From JBKBIP01 sp046297495 (lineage in GTDB: Bacteria; Planctomycetota; Planctomycetia; Gemmatales; Gemmataceae): a DNA stretch of 64,000 nucleotides. The stretch's first letter is position 1, and every line of letters starts with the position of its first letter. The position numbers were made by a program, and so were the translations under genes. Under the pieces are notes generated by a model. The model searched no databases, was not told the DNA's origin, and saw only the letters and a list, made by a program, of their open reading frames with translations. Shown in pieces: positions 1 through 8,677 of this stretch. The stretch is taken from the NCBI GenBank assembly GCA_046297495.1, contig JBKBIP010000004.1, positions 143,205 through 207,204 of the forward strand, in the 5' to 3' direction.

Positions 1-1430
1 TGTTTGTGGACCTCGGCGAAGGCGACATCCGCGGACATCCCCTTGCGGTAGGGACGATCCGAGGTCATCGCATCGAAGGCATCGGCCACGGCCACGATGC
101 GGGCCAGCAACGGCGTATCCTCGCCGGCCAATTGGTCCGGATAGCCCTTGCCGTCCCAGCGTTCATGATGAGAGCGGACAATGGGGATAATGGGATGCAA
201 GTCGGGAACGGTGGCCACGATGGTTGCCCCCTTGACGGTGTGCGACTTCATGATCTCAAACTCTTCCTCCGTCAATCGTCCCGGCTTGCGCAGGATGGCG
301 TCGTCAATGCCGATTTTGCCGATGTCATGCAAGGGAGTGCCGACGCGCACGAGGTTCAAGTCGGCAGCAGGCACTTGCAAATGCTTGGCGAGCAAGAGCG
401 AATAGTGCGTCACGCGCGCGGTGTGACCACCGGTGTACTGATCGCGGAGTTCGACCGCTTGGGCCAGAATGGTGATGGTGTTCAGGAACAGGTCTTTTTG
501 CTTTCGGAGCAGGTTGGCCGATTCGATTCCTGCCGAGACGTTGGCGGCCAAGGCGTCGGCCAAGTGTAAATCATCCGGGGTGAATGGTTTTTGCCAGAAA
601 CTGCGGTCGAGGTGTAGCACTCCCAAGCGTCGGCGCGGCGTCCGCAGCAGCACGCACAGCACCGACGACATGGCACCGTCGGCGATGCTTTGGGCCGTGG
701 CCAACTCGGGGTCGTCGCTGACGCTGCAACACAAGACTGATTCTCCCCGACTGAACGACCGTTGGGCGATGCTTTGACTAAAGTGGAAACGCCCCGGCGG
801 CTCGCCGCGCCCCGTTGCCAAGGCGCGCAGCCGCAACGCCTGGCCGGGACCATCCGCCAGCACGATGGCGCCGCGCTGCGCGTCGAGTACCTGCACGGCG
901 TCGTTCAGAATGGAGTGTAATAAATCGTCTTCGTCCTCGATGTGAACCAGATGATGCCCCGCGCGCAGCAAAGCCAGAAGTTGGTCTCCAGGCCGGAGAA
1001 GATGATTGCGGTCAAAAGCCAACCCTTGCAGGGCATCTTCCCATGAGGAAGTAGTGGTCGCTTCCACCAGCAATTGATCGGGGCGTGGGGAATCGGCATG
1101 GATGCTCTCCTCGAATTCCTCAACGACCAAAGCGACCTTGCCGAATTGGATTACGTCGCGGGGTCGAACAGTCTGTTCCGCTGTTCCCAAGCGGACGCCG
1201 TTGACGAACGTGCCATTGGTGCTGCCCAGGTCGCGCACGCGCCAGCCGCAATCCGTGAGGCGCACCTCGGCATGGCGCCGACTGACGGAGTTGTCGTCCA
1301 ACACGATCTCCAACGAACCCAGACGCCCCGCGCGCAACAGGGTGTCGGATTCCCAGACCTTGCCTTCCACATCGCTGTTAATCGCCCGGAGACGAATGCG
1401 CTGTTTCACACTCGCTTCCCCCTCGCCCAT
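1..1430 (-). CDS. FHA-GAF-HD-GYP signalling protein (3' end cut by window)
   Basis: The minus-strand frame is open from 1430 to the window edge (about 476 residues visible). The N-terminus is an FHA domain with the classical RRHAEV and LGSTNGTFVNG phosphothreonine-binding motifs (residues about 5-100). A GAF-like domain follows at about 160-310, then an HD-GYP domain with the HD pair in GTPLHDIGKIG and the signature HHERWDGKGYP. The HD-GYP family hydrolyses cyclic di-GMP, and FHA domains bind phosphothreonine peptides, so the protein probably couples Ser/Thr kinase signalling to second-messenger turnover (inference). ATG at 1430 is used here. A GTG at 1409, seven codons in, has a better ribosome site (GAGGGGGA) and may be the true start. 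The C-terminus lies outside the window. Confidence 0.9.
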   Translation of the reverse strand, partial: MGEGEASVKQRIRLRAINSDVEGKVWESDTLLRAGRLGSLEIVLDDNSVSRRHAEVRLTDCGWRVRDLGSTNGTFVNGVRLGTAEQTVRPRDVIQFGKVALVVEEFEESIHADSPRPDQLLVEATTTSSWEDALQGLAFDRNHLLRPGDQLLALLRAGHHLVHIEDEDDLLHSILNDAVQVLDAQRGAIVLADGPGQALRLRALATGRGEPPGRFHFSQSIAQRSFSRGESVLCCSVSDDPELATAQSIADGAMSSVLCVLLRTPRRRLGVLHLDRSFWQKPFTPDDLHLADALAANVSAGIESANLLRKQKDLFLNTITILAQAVELRDQYTGGHTARVTHYSLLLAKHLQVPAADLNLVRVGTPLHDIGKIGIDDAILRKPGRLTEEEFEIMKSHTVKGATIVATVPDLHPIIPIVRSHHERWDGKGYPDQLAGEDTPLLARIVAVADAFDAMTSDRPYRKGMSADVAFAEVHK

Positions 1431-1856
1431 TCCTAGCGACTCGGAATGGAATGAACCACCCCCCCGCGAGCGTTTCGCGGCGGCCATCGCCACGACTCCA
1501 CCCCTCTTCAATTCTAATATGCCTCGCGGTAATGGGAATACCTAGCTGGCGCGAAAAGCAGAAATGGCGCCGCGGGCCGCTATCGCTGCAAGTGTGATTC
1601 ATCATTTCGCGCACGCGACATCCCACGTGAAACGATGAATCACCAGCCAAAACAGGAAGTTATGGATCGGCATATCCTTATTACTCCGGCAAGGAAGAAT
1701 CAATCGTGAGCCGGATTGAAAATCTGGCCCATAAACTTTCTTACCGGGTTAAGAGACGGACGCGCCAACGACGACTGGCGCTGGCGTGTCCGACGAACGA
1801 GTAATCGGGTTGATTGCTACGGTAATAAATCCCTGGAAATCGATTCAGACGGATTC
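1431..1856. other. intergenic region, 426 bp
   Basis: No credible gene is seen. It holds a palindrome of the ATTCATCG family (1594-1643). A TTACTCCGGCAA segment at about 1681-1692 recurs as its reverse complement near the right end of the window. It lies downstream of the ABC ATPase and upstream of the FHA gene, so the FHA gene's promoter should be here, but I cannot point to convincing boxes. Confidence 0.6.
1594..1643. repeat. palindromic repeat family A, copy 1
   Basis: The arms are GTGATTCATC (1594-1603) and GATGAATCAC (1634-1643), a perfect 10-bp stem that continues after one mismatch with TTTC/GAAA. It is a diverged member of the family seen at 19755 and 30732. It lies downstream of the stop codon of the minus-strand ABC ATPase gene and has no T-tract. 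Confidence 0.65.
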
Positions 1857-2555
1857 TCACGCCACCTGCGCGATGGCCGGGGATTGTTCCGTGGCGCTTT
1901 CGAGTCGGCCATTCACCAGCCGCGCCACCCGGCGCGCGCGTTGCGCGACGTGCGGATCGTGGGTGACGAGTACGATGGTCCGTCCCTCGCGGTGCAGTTC
2001 CTCCAAGAAGGAAACGACATGCCGCCGGGTATCCGGGTCGAGGTTGCCCGTCGGTTCGTCGGCCAGGATCAGCGGCGGGTCATTGGCAAGTGTCCGCGCC
2101 AGGGCGACGCGCTGTTGCTGGCCGATGCTCAGCTCGCAAGGTTTATGATCCAACCGGTCCCACAATCCAACCCGGTCGAGTAACGAGACAGCGCGGCGGC
2201 GCTGCTCGATTTCCGATAGTCCTTGCAGGTACAACGGCACCTGGACATTTTCCAGGGCCGTCAGATACGGGATCAAGTGAAAGGATTGAAAGACAAAGCC
2301 GATTTTGTCGCGCCGCAGCCGAGTACGTTGCGACACGGGCAGATCATAGCAAGATTGACCATCGACCCACACTTTCCCCGCGCTGGGGGACAACATGCCG
2401 CCGATGGTGAACAACAAGGTACTCTTGCCGCTGCCGCTGGGACCGACGACCGCCAGGAAATCCCCCTGGGTTACTTCCAGGGTAATGTCCTCCAAGGCGG
2501 TCACGTAGCCGCGCCGGTGGGGGTAGCGTTTGCTCACTTGCCGGATGGACAACAT
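1857..2555 (-). CDS. ABC transporter ATP-binding protein, MacB/LolD type
   Basis: This 232-residue nucleotide-binding subunit pairs with the FtsX-type permease encoded 2 bp upstream. Walker A is GPSGSGKST (residues 38-46), Walker B is in LILADEPTGNLD, and a terminal H-loop sits in VTHD. The signature loop reads LSIGQ instead of LSGGQ, a substitution at the usually glycine position. ATG at 2555 is chosen because CAGGAGGTG lies just before it; the frame stays open further upstream but has no ribosome site. The family drives lipoprotein extraction, peptide or metal-complex export, or envelope signalling. The substrate here is not known. Confidence 0.9.
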   Translation of the reverse strand: MLSIRQVSKRYPHRRGYVTALEDITLEVTQGDFLAVVGPSGSGKSTLLFTIGGMLSPSAGKVWVDGQSCYDLPVSQRTRLRRDKIGFVFQSFHLIPYLTALENVQVPLYLQGLSEIEQRRRAVSLLDRVGLWDRLDHKPCELSIGQQQRVALARTLANDPPLILADEPTGNLDPDTRRHVVSFLEELHREGRTIVLVTHDPHVAQRARRVARLVNGRLESATEQSPAIAQVA

Positions 2556-2557
2556 GC

Positions 2558-3784
2558 TTACACCTCCTGAAGGGTGGTACAAGGGTCCACACGTGCCGCG
2601 CGCCGGGCTGGCAACCAGCTGGACAGCAACGTAATCAATAGGGAGATGCCCACCGCCCACAAGGCCATCAGGGGCAACGGCAAGACGGGAACCCCCGCCA
2701 GGCGCGGCCCCAGTTGCATCGCCGCCACAGTGCCGGCTCCATAGCCGAGCAAGCCGCCCACCAAGCCGAGCAGCAACGCCTTGAGCAGAAAGAGCCGCAA
2801 CACAAAACCCGGCGCGGCCCCCAATGCCATTAAGGTGCCAATCTCACGCCGCCGCTCGCGGACGTTGGCGTACATGTAATTGGCGATGCTGGCACCACCA
2901 ACCAAGGCGATGATGCCGAGGAAGATCAGGGATAGCTGACTCATCAAACGGTTGATCTTGACCTGGGTATCGACCACTTGCCGGATGGTGACGACCTTGG
3001 CTTCCGGCAACAACTGGTTGATCTCATCGACCACTTTTTCGGCATTGTGTTGACAGCAGCACATGACTTCGATGGCGTTCACGGTCTCCCCTTTGTCGGC
3101 CAGCTGCTGGACGGTGTGCAAGTGGGCGAAGATGCGTGAATCATCCACGGTACCTGTGGGCGGCAACACCGCGGACACTTCGAATGGTTCGCCGAGTAAC
3201 TCCAGCCGCTGTCCCGGCTGAATGCCGATGTCCGCCGCGACTTCGGCCCCCACCAATACTTCCTTGCGTCCCAGCGTGGCAATGGCGCGCTGGCGGATCG
3301 GTTTGCCGGCATCCTCGGCGTCGTCCAGACCGGCCACGTCGCCAATGCCGCCGCAACAACAATGGGAGGACCCGGCGAAGATGCCGGCTCCCCGCCACGC
3401 TGATTTCGCCTGAAACTCGCTGCGCGGCAAGATGCCGGTCAGCATGAATTGTTTCTCTGCCAAGGAGACGGGCACGCACAGCTTAGGGGACAGGTTCTTG
3501 ACACCGCGCACGCCGGACATGGTGATGCGATAGACGTAATCCTCGGGAATGACTTGGCCATGCAAATCAGCGGCGTGGTAATTTTCGATGCTCACCGCTT
3601 TGGGCAGAATGAGGATATTGGCCCCCAGCGCGTCCAATTCCGCTTGCACCGATTTCTCGGAAAAGGCGCAAATGGTGCGGATCGCCACCAGGGCCGTGAT
3701 CCCCAGAAAAATGGCCAGGAAGCTAGTAAGCAGCTGGCTTTTCCGCTGCCACAATTCCCGACATACCAATGTCCGGAGTCGCAT
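2558..3784 (-). CDS. FtsX/MacB-type ABC permease with two CCC clusters
   Basis: A 408-residue permease with one N-terminal membrane helix (about 17-37), a large extracytoplasmic domain (about 40-280) and three C-terminal helices (about 284-304, 332-356, 370-390), the FtsX/MacB plan. The extracytoplasmic domain contains HCCCGG (141-146) and MCCCQH (241-246). Such neighbouring Cys/His clusters are not needed by the family in general and look like a metal or redox site (inference). The start has an AGGAG box. It follows the Cys-tailed thioredoxin-like gene by 47 bp and precedes the ATPase by 2 bp, so the three are almost certainly one transcript. Export of a metal complex or thiol compound is possible but unproven. 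Confidence 0.88.
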   Translation of the reverse strand: MRLRTLVCRELWQRKSQLLTSFLAIFLGITALVAIRTICAFSEKSVQAELDALGANILILPKAVSIENYHAADLHGQVIPEDYVYRITMSGVRGVKNLSPKLCVPVSLAEKQFMLTGILPRSEFQAKSAWRGAGIFAGSSHCCCGGIGDVAGLDDAEDAGKPIRQRAIATLGRKEVLVGAEVAADIGIQPGQRLELLGEPFEVSAVLPPTGTVDDSRIFAHLHTVQQLADKGETVNAIEVMCCCQHNAEKVVDEINQLLPEAKVVTIRQVVDTQVKINRLMSQLSLIFLGIIALVGGASIANYMYANVRERRREIGTLMALGAAPGFVLRLFLLKALLLGLVGGLLGYGAGTVAAMQLGPRLAGVPVLPLPLMALWAVGISLLITLLSSWLPARRAARVDPCTTLQEV

Positions 3785-3831
3785 CCTTGTCTCCTCTCGG
3801 ATTGGGTGGCAAGTTTCATGAACCTCTGGCC

Positions 3832-4614
3832 TTACTTCCCTTTGTTGCAGCCGGGGCAGTTCGGATCACCGCAGGGGCATTGACCAGACTGTGCCGCCTT
3901 CAGTTTGGCTTCCAGTTGATCCTTGGTGACGGCCCCTTCAAACTTGCCGATGATGACACCATTGGGCGCCATGAAGACTGTTACCGCTGCGGCCGACTTC
4001 GGATCGACGTGGAAATCGTGCAGCAATTTGCTCTCCTTGGGGTCCGCCGGATTGATGACGACGATCTCCGCGGCTTTGGCAAAGCGCGGATCAGCCTGAA
4101 AGGCTTGGACGCCTTGCAGGGCTTCCTTGGCTTGCGAACTGGAGCTATTTTGCACGCACAACAACAGCAGCTTGTTTTCCTGAATCACGCGCAGACAATG
4201 GGCGGTCCCTTCACTCACGAACGCATCGAGTAATTCCTGGCTGTCCAATTTGGTGTGCAGTGCCTTGGTGACGGCGCCGTTCGGCGCCACGGCGAGCACT
4301 AACGGCATCGGCGCGCGGCTGATCCCGAAAAATTCGACAATATCCTTCTCGGCGGGGTCGGCGACCGAAATGGCCACCGTCACCGCACGCTGCTTCTGTC
4401 CGGCCAAGGCTTGGTCGAAGACAGCGCGCGCGGCACGGGTCGCGGGATCGTCGGCCTTCCAGAAAAAGACGAATAGATACTTTTTGGCGTTTTCCGCTTC
4501 CTCGATGGCAGCCAGTCCCTTGCTTGGGATGGGAGCTTGCGCGAAAGCGAAATGGGCGAGTAAGTCCAGGATCGTCAAAATGGTGATGGTGGTCAAAATA
4601 AGTCGATGCTTCAC
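3832..4614 (-). CDS. exported thioredoxin-like protein with Cys-rich C-terminus
   Basis: A 260-residue protein that starts at GTG (4614) behind an AAGGAG box. A signal peptide occupies about residues 1-25, ending in AFAQA. Two thioredoxin-fold-like segments follow (about 35-135 and 140-240), but neither keeps a CxxC active site; the first has FFWKADDPAT where a redox motif would sit. The last 15 residues, CPCGDPNCPGCNKGK (246-260), carry four cysteines, which suggests metal binding. It is the first gene of the operon with the CCC-cluster ABC permease, so a periplasmic partner or metal chaperone for that transporter is a reasonable inference. Confidence 0.75.
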   Translation of the reverse strand: MKHRLILTTITILTILDLLAHFAFAQAPIPSKGLAAIEEAENAKKYLFVFFWKADDPATRAARAVFDQALAGQKQRAVTVAISVADPAEKDIVEFFGISRAPMPLVLAVAPNGAVTKALHTKLDSQELLDAFVSEGTAHCLRVIQENKLLLLCVQNSSSSQAKEALQGVQAFQADPRFAKAAEIVVINPADPKESKLLHDFHVDPKSAAAVTVFMAPNGVIIGKFEGAVTKDQLEAKLKAAQSGQCPCGDPNCPGCNKGK

Positions 4615-4981
4615 GGTTCACGATCTCCTTGAACATCCGCGAGCCTGCGAGTGTAACCGCATTTGTTACCCTCTGCCGTGGTCGCGGTTCGTGAGTAGTT
4701 GCACTATTTCCTTGGCTAAAAACGCCTATTTTCCCTAGGTTCCAGACAAGCGGCCTATCGTAAGCAAGGGATTTCCTATTCTTCGGTCGCTGCCGACTAT
4801 GCGCTTGAAAAAACCACGGCGGATCGTGAGAAGTTGTGGAAAGGATCAGAGATGGATGGAAGAGAGTATGTGTTGTCTCAGCCAGGAAATTCCTTACCTG
4901 GGCCGGATTATCAATCTGGCTTCTGCCAACCGGATTGGAAAGCCGGCCTACGTGAGGAACTTCCTGGCCGCAGTAATACAT
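4615..4981. other. intergenic region, 367 bp
   Basis: It lies between two minus-strand genes and contains a large inverted repeat (4881-4968) just 3' of the subtilase stop codon. No coding potential was recognised. The promoter of the thioredoxin/ABC operon should lie between about 4620 and 4750. Confidence 0.6.
4881..4968. repeat. large imperfect inverted repeat
   Basis: The left arm, 4881-4906, begins GCCAGGAAATTCCTTACC. The right arm ends CGTGAGGAACTTCCTGGC at 4968. The two 26-nt arms match except at about four positions, and the loop is about 36 nt with a weaker inner pairing (AATCTGG with CCAACCGGATT). It starts 14 nt after the subtilase stop codon on the minus strand. It could be a transcript 3'-end structure or a mobile palindromic element; there is no T-run. 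Confidence 0.6.
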
Positions 4982-7624
4982 CTACCGCCCGGGCACCCAA
5001 CCAGAGGGGACGAGCAGCACCGTGCCCGGGTTGTCCGTCACATGTTTCACGAAATATGCTTTGGGCATACCGGCACTCAGGGCAGTGGCGGTCAAGCCAG
5101 CGGCGAAGGAGGCAGCCCGCCCCGTGTTGGGGGCATCCGCGGCAGCAGGGGGCACGGCGTCGTAAGCCAGTAAATTGGGTTTGATGAGCAACTCCATGTT
5201 GTATGGGGGGCCGGATGCCGTGGCCGGTTCCGGCTTGTTGTCGAGGCGAGCGGCACCGATGGTGATGACCTGGTGCGCATCAGCGGGCATGCCGATGTTG
5301 GCCACGGCGGGAGCGTAATCGACAAACACCGGCCGGCCTGCGGAACGGTTGGCCGCGTCGAGGACGTTGACGAATAGCCGCGGCCGTAACTCCCAGACAC
5401 GTTGCAAGGCGGGCACGGTCTCCCATCCGGCTGGCCGAGTCGTGGCCGGTGCTTGTCCTTCGACTTGCACGATGTAGCGTCCCGGTTCCTCCGTGGTGAA
5501 CTCTATCATCTGTTCATAGACAGCCTTGGTCGGCGCGTTGTCGATCCGTAGCGGAGTGCCGGTCGAACGGGCGACGACTTCCAGATCATCCGAACGGAGT
5601 ACCTTGCCGGACGGGTCACGCTGGCGATAGATGACCAAGCGCAGGTCGGCCAAGGGTTTGTGGTACGGATCCACGCCGGGGGGGCCGGCTTGTGGATCGT
5701 GCACTTCGCTCCACTGCATCGATACCCGGATCATCGCCTTGGCCGGTAAATCAGGCGTCACCAATCTGCCATGCGGCTGCCAGCCCAGGAAGTTTAGCTC
5801 GCGCGTCCAACGTTCTTCGGGAAGAGGGGCATCGGGAGGAGCGAATTCCATGACGCCGTTGTTGTCGATGTCTTGAAATAGTCCCGTCCACGTTTGGCCG
5901 CGCATGTCGCCCGCGGACTGAAACCAGAACGCCGTCTGGAAGGGGCGGTCGTCGAAATAACGGCTCATCGGACTGTTGCCGTCCACTGGATGCCCCTCGT
6001 TCCACACCAGCGATGATGCCACGACGTTGACGCCACGCAAATCGCGCACGCCCCGTTGCAAATCGACAAAGCGCTGTAATCGCTGGCCGTATTCCTTTTC
6101 GTCCGCGTCATGCTTGGCTTGCTCATCGAAGTAATCCTGACGGCGTTTCGCGGATTCGGGGTCTTCGCTGAAATTCGACAGAATGATCTTCCGCTGCTTG
6201 AGCAATTCCAGACGGCGTTGTCGGAGCAGCTCCCCCGCGATTTGCAGCTCGACGGCCCGGCGGTCCATGTTGTAGGAATGCACCGGATCGCCATTGATAG
6301 CGCGAGCCACCATATTGAGTTGATAGGGAGCAGTAGGATTGAGGCGAATCAACACCAGCTCCGAACCAGGTGCGGCCCGCGCCGCCGTCAGGGCGCAGCG
6401 CGTGCCGTGACCGAGAATCTCAGCGTCCCCCGGAAACCCATCCGGGCGTAAGTCGGTGTTATGCTCGGCAGTGAGATCGAGATAAACGGTGCCATCCGGC
6501 AATTTGTCGCGCACGGCGGACAGCCCGCGAAAGTCGCTGTCGATGATGGCCAAGCGCACGCCGCGTCCGACATGGCCCAGGGCGTGCAGCCGATCCAGGC
6601 CGGTGCGGCGCAAGATGTCATCCTCCCCATCGTCGCGCTGGGGGGCGGAGGGCAACGGCGGCTCGCCGGAACGCGGCAAGCGTACACCGCTGACAATCGA
6701 TAGACTCGCTAGCGTTTTGGCCTGCTCTGGCTTGGCTTGCACGGTGACGAGCGGCCCTAGTTGTCCTTCGATAATTAGCCCTGGAGCCGCGCGTTGCAAG
6801 TCGTCGCGCCAGCTGGTGTCATCTTCCGGGGGAGTGTAACTTAAAATGACTTCCAGGCGTTGCGGCATGTTCGGCTCAGCGGCAAGCAAGGCCCGCAAGT
6901 CGCCGCTGAGGAATTGTTGATCCTGGGGCGGTTCCTGTCCCGTCCAGGCGCGGCGCGGTGGAAAATCGGCTGGTTCTGGCGTCACTTCGATGACCTGGAT
7001 TGGCCAGATGGAGCGCAGTGGTTGGGGGAGTGAGGCGACCGGTTCCAGCGGCGTCAACCAACCAGCGGGCAAGGTTCGCAAATCAAAGAGGAGATCAGGC
7101 AACACGCCAGCGGGAATGGTGCCGGTCAATCGGCTGTTGTTTTCGTGATCGTAGCCCTCGAATTCGCGGAAGCCGAGTTGCCTTAACTTATAGCGTGTTT
7201 GATTGGCGAACAATTGTTGACGAAAGAAGGACAACCCCTGAGCGAGGCGCAATTGCACCTTGACCGGCTCGTCGGCATCGGCGGGAATCACATAGTCGGG
7301 CGGCATCAGCAGCACCGAGGGAATGCGCGGCTCACTGAGCAACCGTCGCACGCGCTGCGGCGCGATGCGCCCACTCATGAGATTGTAGGTACCATTTTCC
7401 GGTTCATCGGTGGGGCCGGGGTCTTTCTGAAAACCGATGGCTTCGAGATTGCGCGCCAGGCGAAAATACTCCCGCAAGCGCTCGGTGCGTCCGGAGGGAA
7501 TGCGATAGTGCAAGAGTACCTTGTAGGTCTCTGGCGGCGGGGGCACGATTGGCTCGGCATGGACCGCCTGCCCACTCAGAAACAGCAGCAAACCAATTGC
7601 CATAACTCGTGTGGTGGTCATCAT
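4982..7624 (-). CDS. secreted subtilisin-family (S8) protease-like protein
   Basis: An 880-residue protein with a signal peptide (about 1-23, ending VHAEP). The first 340 residues are a family-specific N-terminal region with repeated alpha/beta units. The S8 fold then shows the three catalytic signatures: Asp362 in AIIDSDF, His406 in LGHGT and Ser839 in GRAASFAAG. About 430 residues separate His from Ser, so a large insertion (about 440-800, including a probable beta-sandwich) interrupts the protease core. The Ser motif departs from the usual GTSMAAP, so activity is likely but not certain. The start has a GGGAG box. It is a single gene, not obviously operonic. Confidence 0.75.
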   Translation of the reverse strand: MMTTTRVMAIGLLLFLSGQAVHAEPIVPPPPETYKVLLHYRIPSGRTERLREYFRLARNLEAIGFQKDPGPTDEPENGTYNLMSGRIAPQRVRRLLSEPRIPSVLLMPPDYVIPADADEPVKVQLRLAQGLSFFRQQLFANQTRYKLRQLGFREFEGYDHENNSRLTGTIPAGVLPDLLFDLRTLPAGWLTPLEPVASLPQPLRSIWPIQVIEVTPEPADFPPRRAWTGQEPPQDQQFLSGDLRALLAAEPNMPQRLEVILSYTPPEDDTSWRDDLQRAAPGLIIEGQLGPLVTVQAKPEQAKTLASLSIVSGVRLPRSGEPPLPSAPQRDDGEDDILRRTGLDRLHALGHVGRGVRLAIIDSDFRGLSAVRDKLPDGTVYLDLTAEHNTDLRPDGFPGDAEILGHGTRCALTAARAAPGSELVLIRLNPTAPYQLNMVARAINGDPVHSYNMDRRAVELQIAGELLRQRRLELLKQRKIILSNFSEDPESAKRRQDYFDEQAKHDADEKEYGQRLQRFVDLQRGVRDLRGVNVVASSLVWNEGHPVDGNSPMSRYFDDRPFQTAFWFQSAGDMRGQTWTGLFQDIDNNGVMEFAPPDAPLPEERWTRELNFLGWQPHGRLVTPDLPAKAMIRVSMQWSEVHDPQAGPPGVDPYHKPLADLRLVIYRQRDPSGKVLRSDDLEVVARSTGTPLRIDNAPTKAVYEQMIEFTTEEPGRYIVQVEGQAPATTRPAGWETVPALQRVWELRPRLFVNVLDAANRSAGRPVFVDYAPAVANIGMPADAHQVITIGAARLDNKPEPATASGPPYNMELLIKPNLLAYDAVPPAAADAPNTGRAASFAAGLTATALSAGMPKAYFVKHVTDNPGTVLLVPSGWVPGR

Positions 7625-7865
7625 CGGTGCTCCCGCGCCGGAAAGATACCTTTGGCGTTGCCAGTTTGGTACTTCCCGTAAAACGCCCTATCTCTCCGAT
7701 TGCCAAGAATAACCCACATAAATATGCCATGTAAACGAAGACCACGCGCGCTTTCCAGCCGCGCGATCTTGACAAAAGCACAGACCGCAGACCTGGCGCA
7801 GCGATTACAGTTACTACGCTGGCCGGGCAAACATGGTTGGTTGTAGCGACGATAGGAGGCCAGGC

Positions 7866-8630
7866 ATGGCATTAGCCGGAAAAGTGGCGGTGGTGACGGG
7901 GGCATCGAGCGGCATCGGCTGGGAGCTGGCCAAGGAACTGGCCGGGCGCGGCTGCCGCCTCGGGTTGCTGGCCCGCCGCCGCGAGCGGTTGGAAACCTTG
8001 GCCGAGGAAATCCGCGCCCAAGGGGGGAGCGCCGCCGTCGCCGTCGCCGATGTCGCCGAGCACCCAGCGACCATCACCGCTATTCACGCCTTGGCCGAAC
8101 AGCTTGGCCCCATCGATTTGCTCGTCGCCAACGCCGGCATCGGTAGCACCACGCACATCGACCCGTTCGACGCGGCGGAGACCGAACGACTGTTTCGCAT
8201 CAATTTTTTCGGCATGGTCCACGCTATCGAAGCAGTCTTGCCGGACATGCTGCGGCGTCGAACGGGACATCTGGTAGGCATCTCCAGCCTGGCCGGCTTG
8301 CGCGGGCTGCCAGCGGAATCGGCGTACTGCTCCAGCAAGGCGGCCCAAGCGGTGTATTTGGAGGGACTGCGCGTGCAGCTGCGCCCGTATCAGATCAAGG
8401 TGACGACGATTTGTCCTGGGTTCATCCGCACGCCGATGACAGCCAAGGCACGCTTTCCGCTGCTGTGGGCGCTCGATGCCGACGTGGCCGCCCGCCGTAT
8501 CGTCCGCGCCATCGAACGGGGCAAGAAGGTGTACCGCTTTCCCTGGCAAATGACCCTGCTGATGCGCCTGGCCTGCGTCGCCCCGGATTTCGTCGTGGGC
8601 AAGCTCGTTCAGGGATTATGGGGAGAGTAG
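7866..8630 (+). CDS. short-chain dehydrogenase/reductase
   Basis: A 254-residue classical SDR. It has the Rossmann glycine motif TGASSGIG (11-18), NAG at about 89-91, and the catalytic Ser140/141, Tyr154 and Lys158 in the order SS...YCSSK. An arginine-rich stretch after the second strand (LLARRRERL) suggests preference for NADP(H), which is inference. ATG at 7866 is used because GGAGG precedes it; an in-frame ATG at 7833 lacks a ribosome site. The substrate cannot be read from sequence. It is convergent with the luciferase-like gene that follows. Confidence 0.9.
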   Translation: MALAGKVAVVTGASSGIGWELAKELAGRGCRLGLLARRRERLETLAEEIRAQGGSAAVAVADVAEHPATITAIHALAEQLGPIDLLVANAGIGSTTHIDPFDAAETERLFRINFFGMVHAIEAVLPDMLRRRTGHLVGISSLAGLRGLPAESAYCSSKAAQAVYLEGLRVQLRPYQIKVTTICPGFIRTPMTAKARFPLLWALDADVAARRIVRAIERGKKVYRFPWQMTLLMRLACVAPDFVVGKLVQGLWGE

Positions 8631-8677
8631 AAATTCCGTAAACGGGGAACAGAATCCTGCCGGCCCCGCGCGCGCCA

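Noticed and set aside
6..569. Long plus-strand open frame over the first gene
   Set aside because: It is antisense to a clearly conserved HD-GYP domain and its translation resembles no protein.
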